Assembly (NCBI RefSeq): GCF_964355755.1
Contig: NC_092675.1
Location: forward strand, 29,722,912-29,786,911
DNA length: 64,000 nt
Source of the DNA: Antedon mediterranea
Taxonomy: Eukaryota > Echinodermata > Crinoidea > Comatulida > Antedonidae
Direction of reading: 5' to 3'
The number at the start of each line of letters is the position of its first letter. Within the stretch, counting starts at the first letter, position 1. Both the position numbers and the translations under genes were made by a program. Shown one piece after another: positions 50,001 to 61,840 of the stretch. The notes below the pieces were generated by a model. The model ran no database searches. It was not told the origin of the DNA and worked only from the letters and a program-made list of their open reading frames with translations.

Positions 50001-53000
50001 TTTTAGTTTCTTCAAAACTGTTAAAGAATTCTGAAAAAAAACAAAACAAAAATAAGTTCAATTACGAGACTGAACAATTTAAACAATGTTACCATAATGA
50101 ATGTGAATATATGCTATTAAAATAATTGAGAAAGAAACATACCAGATACCTGCAATAATGTTATGCTATTATGTGTTATACAATATGTGATAATCTACAT
50201 GGTAGATGGATGAAGCTATTGTTTTAACCATGTGACTATATGTGGCGTAGGTTTTTATATATTTATATTTATATATATTCAGGTTGGAAGTATCAGACCG
50301 TTAGGATAGAGTGCTCAATACCAAGGTAGAGCATAAATAAATAAAATAACAGCAGAAAACTTGGTTACTTCATTGTTTTAATCGCTACAAATCTGTTTCG
50401 TACGACCAGCATGTAGCTGGCGCACTCTTCAGGTGAAATATAAAAACATAAGTGACACAGTTATATCACAGGACTTAATTCAAGTGAGTCATCAGGAAGT
50501 CGTATACAATAGCCTATTGTTTCAATTAGATAAACTATTTGGATCTGCAATTTAGTAAGAACTTTTTCCTATACAGTATATATATATATTTTTGTTTCCT
50601 TTGTTCTTGAGCTATGGATTAATTTTTTTTATCCCGAAATAAAAGATGAATGAATAATTGTTATTATTTTGTAAATAATGAATGCCAAAATGTGCATATA
50701 TAAGATGACAAAGACACATACCAGACATGGTTTCTTCTCTCTTCTTCAATTCCTTGTACTTGCTATTCTTTTCACCTGTAATGCAACAAATAAATGCAAA
50801 AAATATGCGTATATCTCCAAGTGTACAATGTTTTAAAAAATTGTTAAAAAGTTTTTTTTCCTAAGGAAATTTAGATGTTCTATTTGACCTTGTATACTGT
50901 TCTAATTATTGTACAGCGATTTGGTCCTATAAATCTATATAGTATAGCATATAGTACACATACCATACCAATGATAACATCATTCTTAAAACACAATTGA
51001 CTAACTAAGACTGTAAAGAAATTGTTTCAATGAATATACCTTGATGGTCTTCTAATTCCTGATCCAATTCTTGCAGCTCATTTTGTAAGCTCATAACTTG
51101 ATCTTTAAATTCTTTCGTCCTAAAAGATATAATAGAAATATTAAACTTGAATGAAATTGATAGAAAACATTACACATTGTTGGCCTGACTGGTGTCTAGT
51201 CTGTCCAACAACATATTAGATGGGCCATCTTCCAAAAGACGGTTATACTTTATTGAATGTTGAGATATCTGTTCTATTTTGTTCTGAATTAGGATGTGAA
51301 TGTTGATCACGCATAAACATAATATCACCATATCATCCCTATACATAATATTTTTAAAGGGGAAATGTAAAGTGGAGAGGTGCAAATTAATAAAAAAATA
51401 AATAAAAGGCCCCCAGGCATTTATTTTGATGAGGGTCCTTTATTCAAATAAATATGGTAAACAAAAAATCTGAAAAAAGAAATACTCACTGTTTTTCAAT
51501 TCTTGCTATCTCTTGGTTGTCCTCCTTGACTTGTCTTAGTAGTTTCTCTCGTTCTTCAGCTGGTGAGCCTTTTGATTGCTCCTCTTGGATCAACTGCATC
51601 TTCTTTGTTTCCAATTCGTGAAGTTGTTCGTACAAACGAACTGCTTCTTGTTTTACTTGTGACTGAGACAGTTCCTGAATTTAAACAATAACATTCATAA
51701 CAAAATATAAATATTAATACACACAATAGAACCGAACCCTTGGGACACTCCAATCATGGGACACTCCAATCATGGGACACTCCAATCATGGGACACTCCA
51801 ATCATGGGACACCCCAATCATGGGACACTCCAATCATGGGACACTCCAATCATGGGACACCCAATCATGGAACACTCCAATCATGGGACACTCCAATCAT
51901 TGGACACTCCAATCATTGGACACTCCAATCACGGGACACTCCAATCACGGGACACTCCAATCACGGGACACTCCAATCATGGAACACTCCAATCATGGGA
52001 CACTCCAATCATGGGACACTCCAATCATGGGACACTCCAATCATGGGACACTCCAATCATGGGACACTCCAATCATGGGACACTCCAATCACGGGACACT
52101 CCAATCATTGGACACTCCAATCACGGGACACTCCAATCATTGGAACACTCCAATCATGGGACACTCCAATCATGGGACACTCCAATCATGGGACACTCCA
52201 ATCATGGGACACTCCAATTAAGAGTGAAAAAAGTTTTATGTTTGACCCAGGGAAGAGTGATGTACAGTAATTTCAATCTTCTCTGGTTTAATCTAACCCA
52301 TATTCAGGTGGACACTCCAATTAAGAGGACACTTTCTGGTGAAACAAACAAGAAATTATTTAGGTTTAAACACTACATCCACCCACATTTCAGGGGTCAC
52401 CTATACTCTGTTAGATCCCAAAGGTTTACTAGGCCCATAGGATTTCTACTGTATACATACATCTTCCAGGTTTTCCTTTTTTGTGCTGATCATGTCTAAC
52501 TCTTGTTGTTTGCCCTCTAAATCTTGAGACAGCTTTTCACTTGTCTTCTTCAGGTGAACATATTTCTGTTTCATTACAGGGTCCTGTCAATTAGAAAAAA
52601 AAAACATTAATTGGCAAGAAATTAACATTCGTCAATTAAGTACAATCCTAAACTTTATTCTGACAAGCAGTATTTAAACATAAAGCTCTGTCTACACTAT
52701 CAAACTTTATGTGACAAAAAAAATGTAATGTGCCCATATATGGACATGATGATGTTATATCACTACCATATTTAAGCATATCACTACCATATTTGGGCAC
52801 ATTGTCAAAACTAGTTTGATAGTGCAGACAAAGCTTTAGGATGATTCTTACCATGTCTTCTATAAGTGTGTCTGCCATTCGTCTACATTGCTGAATCTCT
52901 TGCTCAATTTGCTGAATTTGATGTTCTTTACTAAATAAAAATAAAACAGTTGTCACATAAATAACTAGTCTATCTTGCCTTTGTGTCTAAAGCTCTGTCT

Positions 53001-55638
53001 GCACTATCAAACTAGTTTGACAAAAAAAAGGTGATGTGGTCAAATAGGGTAGTGATATGCCCAAAGATGGTAGTAATATCATCATCATGTCCATATATGG
53101 GCACATCACATATTTTGTCACATAGAGATTGATAGTGTAGACAGGGCTTTACAGAAATTGTGCAACTTTCCTTCAATCAATTGTAGTATTCTGATTAGAG
53201 AATACTCCCTCCATTTCTGTATTAATTCTTTTCTGTTTCCCACTTTCTGTCAAAGTAGTAGCATTATAATAACTATAACTGTGCTCCTTGTTAAACATGT
53301 TAATGAAAGGAAGTTTAAATACTTACTCTTGTCTTTCAGAGAAAATTACATCTATATTTTTTGCTTCCTCTTCATTCATTTCTTTAAGCTGTAAACAATT
53401 ATTATTGGTTATTACTACAACTATTTATTATAGTCAGTGGCGTAACAGCTATGAGCGCTCACTGGCTAAATCCAGGGGCCCCAAGCCATAAGAGGGCCAG
53501 GGCATGAGCAGCCTCAGTGCAATTGCCTAGCATTGGAGGCCTGTTAGAAGTGTTAAACCAGGGGCTTTTGTTCCCTGTGTTACGTCAATGGCTTGACAAA
53601 ATCATTTATAATAAAAATAGGACCAGAACTAATAATGATTTACGTTATGATTTACGTTATCCCACTTTATTTTTATTACGATTAACAATCAACAGTATTT
53701 TGTGTTAAATGATGGTTCTTCCAAAATTAACCACATACCTCATTATAATCTTCAATAACATCATCCATCTCAGTGTCTGTGTTTACTTTATCAAGTAGCT
53801 AAGAAAACAATAAAATGATTGTTTATGATGTCATAATATAATGTCTCACTTAAATGAAAACCCCTTTTTAATTCTATACCAACATCTCAATCGTCTTCAA
53901 CTCCAAGGCCTTAATGACAACCTCAAACATGTGTGTGCTTTTTAGGGCAAGTAATCTTCAACCCCAATGCCTTAATGACAACCTCAAACATGTGTGTGCT
54001 TTTTAGGGCAAGTAACATACAATAACATACTAAACTGCTGTAGGTATATTTTGAAATTAGATTCCCTAATTTATAGTAAATGGACTTATATTATTTGAAT
54101 ATTTTGTATACAGTAGGTGCATACTGGAATAGTTGTTGTGGGCTAAAGCTATTACAATACCATTGTTTACACACCATATTGTAATCTCCCAGTTGTCCCT
54201 GCAGTTGCTTAATTTCATTAGCTTTCAACTCCGCTCTGCGAAAACAAAACATTTTCATGACATATATATAATAATAATTTTTAGATTTAAAAATCAGTGA
54301 CAAAACAATGCACAGAAAGACAAATCACCAAATAGACCTTTATGCAGCTAGTTTGACATTATATATTAATACCTTTTCTCATATGATAAAAAGCTATCAT
54401 TCTCGTCATTAACTGTGTCTATTTCTTTTTGTAGTCTTGCGTTTTCAGTGGCTAACTCACTCATCTTGGTGCGTAGCAGTCCAAGGTAGTAGGACGAGTC
54501 CATAACTACACGCTGCGGACCTATTAATATGCAGCAATTTAAAAGATTTTAAAACATAACCATTTTGTTTGTATTTGTTTTCATTCAGCCAATTGTGATT
54601 CAAAAACTCATTTATTTAGCAAATTTCAAATTGGCACAATATAACATCTTTGACTATTAGTTGATCATTTAGAATAAAATGATCACCTATTGTTATTGTA
54701 TGGTATCTTAAATTATGATGATTATTATTATTTTATTATATACTAAACACATTTCGAAAGACAAGGCTGAATAAAAACACAAATAAGAAATATCAAGGGA
54801 GACAACAAAGCAGAAATTACCTTTCTTAGCTGTCCTCATACCCCCTAGCCCTTGCTGTGTTGTGGGCCGATCAACTACATTTATCCTGGAATCTAGCACT
54901 AATAATGAATAAAATAAACAATTTTATAATTCTAAATAAAAGTAGAAAATTGCATATTATTCAGAATTACCAAACAATTTAGCCACATGTAAATTGATGC
55001 CATGTATCTTTCTTGAAGTTGATTCAATCAAACTCACCCCCTCCTGTTGGTAATGTACCCCCTCTGGTTCCTGGTCTCCCGGTTCCTGGTACTTGCTATG
55101 AATTAAAAAAAAAAAAGTCATCTAGAATATTAGCATAGCACTGTTTCTTGATATTGTTGATGTGCTATTGTCATATTACATTGAATTTATAACATAACAA
55201 CTCACACAGCAGGAGTAACATTATACAAAGTTATTGTATACGCTATCCTGCTGTAAGACTTGGTGCTTACCTCATTTAAGAAAGTACCAACTCTCACAGC
55301 AGGAGTAATACAATTTTATTCAGTAATTTGTGACTAGACTGGAAAGATAAATTACAATATTCTAAAACAGTAATTTAATGACTAACTTTTTATATATTTA
55401 TTTTAAAGTTTATGATGAAAGTAGTGCAGAATTAAAACTGCAAAAATAAGCTGCAAGCAATGGCAAATGTACAGATTTTAAACATATTTTTAAATAATAA
55501 AACTGAATGTAGGCCCTATGGCAGACTGTTGTTTACCATTGCACCTGTAGGAACTCGCATTCCTGTTGCTGGTGGCGCTTGTTTCATTCCCGATGCTGGT
55601 CTCATTCCTGTTGTTGGTCGACGACCTGAACTACTCAT
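47097..55638 (-). CDS. IFT74: Intraflagellar transport protein 74
   Basis: Nineteen coding exons in consistent phase give 592 residues (human about 600). Exons: 55,537-55,638; 55,038-55,095; 54,821-54,898; 54,373-54,520; 54,175-54,235; 53,739-53,798; 53,327-53,388; 52,852-52,930; 52,461-52,583; 51,490-51,674; 51,040-51,119; 50,722-50,775; 49,990-50,030; 49,705-49,761; 48,933-49,053; 48,352-48,515; 47,991-48,045; 47,435-47,566; 47,097-47,215. The basic, Gly/Pro-rich N-terminus ([19 protein letters not shown]) fits the tubulin-binding region of IFT74. [19 protein letters not shown] is strongly family-like. The rest is coiled coil ([28 protein letters not shown]), ending LIKGAKR. IFT74 pairs with IFT81 in the IFT-B complex to carry tubulin into cilia. 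The introns carry six family A MITEs and two minisatellites. Confidence 0.95.
47633..47801. mobile_element. Family A MITE in IFT74 intron
   Basis: Complete copy with both terminal repeats and two AAATATGGTAGTGAT units. Confidence 0.8.
48213..48341. mobile_element. Family A MITE abutting an IFT74 splice donor
   Basis: The right end (GATAGTGTAGACAGAGCTTTA) stops 10 bases before exon 48,352-48,515. On the transcribed strand the element therefore begins about 10 nt into the intron. The left end is diverged (AAACGCTGTTTACACTAT). Confidence 0.8.
48768..48887. mobile_element. Family A MITE, left end worn
   Basis: The right terminal repeat is intact. The left retains CTATGAAACTTTATGTGAC. It lies 45 bases from exon 48,933-49,053. 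Confidence 0.75.
49500..49761 (-). repeat. Triplicated 3' half of an IFT74 exon with its splice donor
   Basis: Three copies of a 96-97 bp unit. Each carries the exon end encoding [11 protein letters not shown] (CATATCAGCAGG) and the GTTAGT donor, followed by intron sequence. Only the copy at 49,705 is joined to the 5' half of exon 49,705-49,761; the other two lie in the following intron without a convincing acceptor. Confidence 0.9.
49817..49907. mobile_element. Family A MITE, 91-bp deletion derivative
   Basis: Both terminal repeats survive; the core is reduced to ATCATCGTGTCCACATATG. Confidence 0.75.
51741..52216. repeat. 16-bp minisatellite, about 30 copies
   Basis: CATGGGACACTCCAAT is repeated about 30 times with sparse variants (CATTGGACAC, CACGGGACAC, one 15-bp and one 17-bp unit). 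It is intronic in IFT74. GTGGACACTCCAATTAAGAG at 52,309 may be the ancestral unit. All three forward frames stay open because of the 16-bp period; these are not genes. Confidence 0.95.
52681..52838. mobile_element. Family A MITE near an IFT74 splice donor
   Basis: Complete copy, flanked by TA. Its right end lies 13 bases from exon 52,852-52,930. Confidence 0.8.
52988..53151. mobile_element. Family A MITE in IFT74 intron
   Basis: Complete copy with ends AAGCTCTGTCTGCACTATC and GATAGTGTAGACAGGGCTT and two AGGTAGTGATAT-type units. Confidence 0.8.
53430..53590. repeat. Possible transposon fragment (CAGTGGCGTAAC start)
   Basis: CAGTGGCGTAACAGCTATGA, then GGGGCCCCAAGCC and TTACGTCAATGGCTTGA, is more GC-rich than the intron around it and begins like many MITE ends. 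No clear inverted repeat closes it. Confidence 0.35.
53889..54016. repeat. 64-bp tandem duplication in IFT74 intron
   Basis: AATCGTCTTCAACTCCAAGG through TTTTTAGGGCAAGTAA is repeated twice with few changes. Confidence 0.85.
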
Positions 55639-56187
55639 TGGACGACTCCTGAAAAAAACCAAATCCAAATTTTGATTATTAAACATTCTTATTAATTAGG
55701 CCTAGCCTACCTAGTCCTCTAGCCTAGCCGTAGATAGCAGGGAGATGTAAATAAAAAAATAATAATTTATTACATCTCCCTGATTTTATAGTAGGCTAAT
55801 TTTGGTAAACAGGCAATGAGGCTAGGCTAGGCCTAGTGTCGTTTTATTTACAATTTACTTAAAAGACCCCATCACATCCATCCCCAACATGTAGTCTATC
55901 TAGCCTAGGCAAGCTGGTACTTCTCATCAAGAGGAGACCACCAGCAGGCTGCGGAGAGCCAATTTCAGCCAGTGAGTGAGTGTGCAGAGAGAGAGTCGGA
56001 CTTGGTTAGTTAGGCCTAGCTAGCAAGCAAAGTAGTCTTGTATAAACACTTGAATTAACTATATTATCATTTATTAAATATAAACAAACTTACATTTAAT
56101 AAATAAAATTGCATACAATAATCTAGGTCCTACACCTTAATAATTAATGATAACAATATTTTAATCTGCGGCGGCGAAGTGCAACCC

Positions 56188-56201
56188 GTTGGCAAAGCAA
56201 C
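56188..56201. promoter_or_regulatory. X-box (RFX site) upstream of IFT74
   Basis: GTTGGCAAAGCAAC matches the palindromic RFX consensus GTNRCC-N(0-3)-RGYAAC except for one base in the left half. It lies about 550 bp upstream of the IFT74 ATG, beyond a probable 5' UTR intron (acceptor at 55,649). RFX factors drive IFT genes in animals, which makes this biologically coherent. Confidence 0.5.
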
Positions 56202-56741
56202 TCCGGAATTTCCTCTCGCAAAAGTTTGATAGAGGGCGCTTATTCTAAAACAGATAATTAATTTCAATAATAAAATGTGCGTACAGTACTATTACAGTAT
56301 ATACATTTATTATTAATATAAAAAAAGGTGGTATATTATTATGAAAGAATGTTTTATGTTTTGGGACCTTTAATCCGATACCTTTATAAATGATCAAAAT
56401 CACCATCGGATAGCTGGAAGCTGTTAATATTGAAGTTGAAATCCTCTTAATAATAATAAACAAGAATATTTCTTACAAAAAACGCTGCTCGCTTATTGGT
56501 ATTGCTAAGGTCAAGTCTGGGGGTCACTTCATCACGCCTAGATACTTCAAGTATCCTATTACAAACAAAAACTTCAATGGACTGTTTTGATAATAATTCA
56601 ATGATTATCTGACAGCGAATTATATCATGGGACTCATAAATACCAGAATGCTTTGGGATTTGTCATTAGACTCTTTTCTCAGCCGTTTTTGGATTCAACA
56701 GGTGGTACCAATAAATTATAGTGGAGTTTCCATTTTAACAA

Positions 56742-56923
56742 AAATGTCAAAGTGTAGTACTATAAAGCTGCTTGATTTCATCTAATGAATGAGTCATCTC
56801 GTGTGACGTAGCGGGCTAGAGCAGCAGCGTGAAAATGTCAAAGTGTAGTACTATAAAGCTGCTTGATTTCATCTAATGAATGAGTCATCTCGTGTGACGT
56901 AGCGGGCTAGAGCAGCAGCGTGA
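56742..56923. repeat. 90-bp tandem duplication with CRE-like site
   Basis: AAATGTCAAAGTGTAGTACT through CGTGTGACGTAGCGGGCTAG and AGCAGCAGCGTG occurs twice without visible change. Each copy contains GTGACGTAG. Confidence 0.9.
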
Positions 56924-57437
56924 AAATATGACACATAGGCTCATCTGTTGGAAATGCGTCAATACAAGTTTATTTTAAGTTTAGTCCGCCTCTGCTGTCT
57001 TGCTTTAATTCAATGGATATATCTATTTTTCTTCAATTCCAAAAATGTAATCGAAAAAATATTTGATAAAACATGGAATCCATAGAAATAATGGATATGG
57101 TAATTTTATTTTTGTTTATGTTTTTTTTAAATAAAATCATTAGGCATATATGATTGTTTTTTTATTTTTTTGCCAAAACTAAATAACTTTATTTAAAAAA
57201 TACAAAATGCGTTTCAGAGTTTGATTTTATCATACTTAGCCTACGTTTTCATGAAGTTGTCGAGATGTTTTGTAACATGCATTGACCCTCAAAACTGTGA
57301 CGTACACAGTAAGTCTCTATAAATACACAATGTATTTAATCACTGACTAGGCCCAAAACACTTCAACAACACAGTAGTCACCAGAATCAATAAAGGAATA
57401 AGTCTTATTGTCCAATATCAGACACGTGAAAAGCTTC

Positions 57438-57617
57438 CCATAGCAACGGACGGGCCAATCACAAAGCGAATTCCCCGTACGTGGTTGGACACCCTAAACA
57501 TTAAGAAGTTATGTGTAGTCATGTGTGCTGAACAGTTACGAAGCTTGCTTACTAAGACAGGACGACGATAACAAAATTCGTATCATTTTAAAGTTATAAC
57601 ATCACCAAAAAGCACAG
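57438..57617 (+). promoter_or_regulatory. Candidate TBATA promoter and 5' non-coding exon
   Basis: CCATAGCAAC (half X-box) and GGGCCAATCA (CCAAT box) precede a stretch ending in the donor CACAG|GTAAGAT at 57,617. This would fit a non-coding first exon of TBATA, 4.8 kb upstream of the first coding exon. Linkage is inferred only. Confidence 0.35.
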
Positions 57618-58327
57618 GTAAGATATGAATTATGAAGTACAATTTGTATTTTCGTATTTCGTTATATAAATTTTGACATGACTTGATGATGTGTGTATTG
57701 TTGAGTAGACAAAAAAGATTGAAGATGAACTAAGTGGGATTTCTTATTACTGTGACGTGGTCGTGTGCTTTACGATACCAAGTACGGCCATATTATTATA
57801 TATTTTTATTTAGTAACAACAAACAATTGCTTTGCGTCAATTTACTTCATGTGGCACTAAGCAATGGCCTCTAGTAGGCCCATGGTTACAATTATTAAGG
57901 TCCATGGTAAAAAGAGTCGTGTAACCACTTCAAATTCAATAGCAAACAGTGTACAGTATCAGCTCATATAATAATAATATGTTACGTTACCATAAAATAT
58001 GATATAATATATAACACAGTATAACTATTATAAATAATCAGTCAAGTAGGCCTAACGTTTCCTGAACCTAGCAGGATGTCGTAGACCTATACATACGTTT
58101 ACATGTGCAAACAACATGATCTACTGAATTAAAGTGCAAACAACTCCAAAGACCCGAATAAAGAAAAAGGATATTAAGAATGTATTTTATTAGATTTGCT
58201 TGATAATATCTTTTTAATATTAAGAAATCATTAATGTAACTTGGTTAAAACCATCTTCATCCATATTGGTTTCGTTGAATTTTTAGAGGATTCGAATATA
58301 AACTAAGTTCCTAATTAAATTGAGTGT

Positions 58328-58492
58328 TAAGCTTTGTCTATACTATCAAACTTTATGTAATGTGATGTGCCCATATATGGACACAATGATGTCATATCAC
58401 TACCATATTTGTGCATATCACTACCATATTTGTGTATATCACTACCATATTTGGGCACATCACATTGTCAAACTAGTTTTGACAGAGCTTTA
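58328..58492. mobile_element. Family A MITE with three core units
   Basis: Left AAGCTTTGTCTATACTATC and right GACAGAGCTTTA ends. The core holds three consecutive ATATCACTACCATATTTGTG-type units, the largest number seen here. Confidence 0.75.
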
Positions 58493-58756
58493 TTGATTGA
58501 TGTATGAGTATTTCAATACAATGTACAATGTGGGTGGTAGGTTTCAGATCTTAGTCCAAAATATTATTATCTGCACTCAACACCAAATATCGACGTAGTT
58601 GAACAACGGAAAGTGTGAAATCAAACGTACTTGGTTAATTACATTATTTGTAATCAATTCTACGTGTGTAAAGCAATCATTAAAATAATTAAAAATAATA
58701 TTTGTGAAATATTCTTTGAGGGAGGTGAATGTAAACACGTTAAAAACATGTTAAAA

Positions 58757-59060
58757 ACAAGGTACCACCAGCGATTGGTATATGTCAGAGACAGTGTGGC
58801 GATCTAAGCTGTTTGAAATGAGGAAGAGGAGAGGATGGGGCATGGCAGGGCCTAACAGGGTAAAATGGGCTCTCACTTGGATCCTCCATTGGCAAAAAAA
58901 CAAAGTAAACTCGTGACAATACGATATACAAAAATAAGGTACCACCAGTGATTGGCAGTGGTGATCTAAGCTGTTTGAAAGGCCGGGTAGAGGGTGGGGC
59001 AGAGGCCTACATAGTTTAAAATGAACTCTCCATTGGATCTTCCAATGACAGAAACCAAAG
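58757..59060. repeat. Diverged tandem duplication, about 175 bp
   Basis: AAGGTACCACCAG-GATTGG, GATCTAAGCTGTTTGAAA and TCTCCATTGGATC-TCCA occur in order twice. Confidence 0.7.
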
Positions 59061-59902
59061 TTAACCTAAAATAACTAATTAAAAACATTCCATTTACCTA
59101 CATTTTCCCTACGAATTTGTTATACTATTACAGTATTTTGTACAGTAATTCAAACACCCGTAACGATGTAGAAAATTAATGAAATAAAAAAGCAAAACCT
59201 TACTATTTATCTTCTTTATGAATAGTTAATGATTATCTGATTTATGATTGCATTGAATAATGAAGGAAAGATTAACTCTAATAATACTAAGCAATTTATG
59301 ATCTTCTAACGGAAATTGCACAGCTGCGAAATAAACGTAAAAGAAAATAAAATAATTTAAAAAAATCAACTCAAAAAAAATCTCATTTTTAGAAATTCTT
59401 ATCTACAATTTAAAGTATAAGGATATACATGCACAAAAACAATGTTATAATATGTTGGTCCTATCATACAGTACTCTACTGAATGTATTGTCCCCCCAAA
59501 ACATGACGAATTAAGATTAATAACAAAAAAAGACTTGCCACTTGCCAAAATATGCCATTTCGTAGTTTTAATAGTTAGGCCATATCACTTCCGAAAAAAA
59601 AAAACTGAATCAATAAATGTTTTCACATATAAAAAGACAGAATAAATGGTTATATTCAATCAAAAACCCATTTACTTCCAGTCAATTTGATTATTTTTTA
59701 TTTAAATTACAGTTTTTTTTTAGATATTTTTTGTTTCGATCCAATTTTTGATCGAGAATAACTATTATGTGAAATTAAAATGACATATTCAACACAAACA
59801 TTAACAACAATTTTTTTCATGGGGACAATTCATCTTTAATACATTTCTGGCACCTCTCTTCTAAGATGTTTAGTTGTTTGACCTTTATTTAAAATTCATA
59901 AA

Positions 59903-60250
59903 TTAAAGCCCCATTCCCTACGTTTTTTAGATCTAATTTAAGATCACAAACTATATTTAATGTAAAAATAATACTATATGGTCCTATTGTGATAACTTTT
60001 TTCGTCTTTAAACGGTTAAAAATGTGAAAAATAAGTCGATTCTAATAATTATAGCGGCCCGCTATAAATCCCAAAATGCATTGCGCGCGGATTGATATTT
60101 TTGTTTTTCACCTGTAATTCGCCCACTTTTCGATCGATCGTGAGGCCAAAACAAATGGAAGACTCCTAACTTTTCAGCGAAAATACCGGGTTTTCCCCAA
60201 TTTGTATCAACGGAGTCTGGCAAAAATAGAAAGACAATTAAAGCAGCAAC
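59903..60250 (-). repeat. Dispersed repeat family B, copy 3 (inverted)
   Basis: Reverse orientation relative to copies 1 and 2. It reads TTAAAGCCCCATTCCCTACG at the left and GACAATTAAAGCAGC at the right. The GATCGATCG core is almost identical to copy 1. Confidence 0.7.
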
Positions 60251-61160
60251 TATACAACGTCAGGCTAGGTATATAGCTTGCGTACGATGTTCGTACGTTA
60301 CCGATGTTTACCAGCTAGGCCTACAAAACTAAGCCTAGCTAGGCTAGGCCTAAGACCGTCCACGAGAGGTCGATCGCCGCGAGCTACTTAGGTAGTGCAT
60401 TGTTTCTCACTTTTTATCATAATTTACCATAAAACGTACATTTAAGACAAGGAATGACATGGTTTAATGTTTTTAAAGTGATATATATGTATTATTTTCC
60501 AAAAAACGTCCAAAATTGCAGGGAAAGGGTCTTTAATAGTGGACGATTGTTGCTGTGTGTTGTGGCCTAATTTGTGAATGGTTACGTTCCTTTAAAAGTT
60601 TAACAAATAGAATCAACTATACGGAAACATTATAGCAAACTTGGCCAATTAAAAACATTCCATTTACCTACGTTTTTCTTACGAATGCTACAGAGTGATT
60701 GATTATTCTACTATAGTATTTTGCACTTTTAATTCAAACACAGTAAAACCATCGATCATTGTTTCGGTCAGGTTTGTTAAGAACATGACAAATATTGAAG
60801 TGCTAACAAATCAATGATTAAATTAGAGCATTTAAATTACACGTTTTGTGTTCTTAGATTTAATGTTCTTGTCAGAACAAACACGATAAATCAATACAAA
60901 TAATGACTACAATATTACAAAGTATGATCTCCAAGGCAACGGCTCGTTTTCAACAACCAATTAATAATCAGAATAGATGCTACTTTGTTTAAAAGTGTGT
61001 TTAACGCTCCCACTGCCATCAATTAAACTGCACAAACAAATACTGCAATACCGTACTAAAAATAAAAAAAATCCCATTTTTTTTTTATTATTGAAAGGAC
61101 CATTTGTTATTATACCGTACTTATCATCCAAACAAATTGTGCTATTATACTCAATGTTAA

Positions 61161-61840
61161 GATTTACGTTCATGCTACGTGAATGATGTAGATTTACGTT
61201 CATACTACGTGAATGATGTAGATTTACGTTCATACTACGTGAATGATGTAGATTTACGTTCATACTACGTGAATGATGTAGATTTACGTTCACACCACGT
61301 GAATGATGTAGATTCACGTTCATACTACGTGAATGATGTAGATTTACGTTCACACTACGTGAATGATGTAGATTTACGTTCACACTACGTGAATGATGTA
61401 GATTTACGTTCACAATACGTGAATGATGTAGATTTACGTTCACACTACGTGAATGACGTAGATTTACGTTCATACTACGTGAATGATGTAGATTTACGTT
61501 CATACTACGTGAATGATGTAGATTTACATTCACACTACGTGAATGATGTAGATTTACGTTCACACCACGTGAATGATGTAGATTTACGTTAGCACTACGT
61601 GAATGATGTAGATTTACGTTCACACTACGTGAATGATGTAGATTTACGTTCACACTACGTGAATGATGTATATTTACGTTCACACCACGTGAATGATGTA
61701 GATTTACGTTCACACCACGTGAATGATGTAGATTTACGTTCATACTACGTTAATGATGTAGATTTACGTTCATACTACGTGAATGATGTAAATTTACGTT
61801 TATACTACGTGAATGATGTAGACTTACGTTTACGTTGGCA
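61161..61840. repeat. 30-bp tandem repeat with CACGTG/TACGTG, about 23 copies
   Basis: GATTTACGTTCACACTACGT plus GAATGATGTA is repeated about 23 times in strict register. Variation is mostly at CAYRCTACGTGA; several copies read CACCACGTGA, a canonical E-box. The open frames on both strands are repeat artefacts. It lies about 0.5 kb before the TBATA start codon. Confidence 0.95.

Larger units (their letters stand above)
57618..61160. other. Gap before the TBATA coding start
   Basis: No supported coding exon. It contains the listed MITE, tandem duplication and family B copy, plus AT-rich sequence and a TAGGCCTA patch near 60,310. Confidence 0.4.

Noticed and set aside
51740-52499. Open frames reading [16 protein letters not shown] in all forward frames.
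   Set aside because: Artefact of the 16-bp minisatellite within an IFT74 intron.
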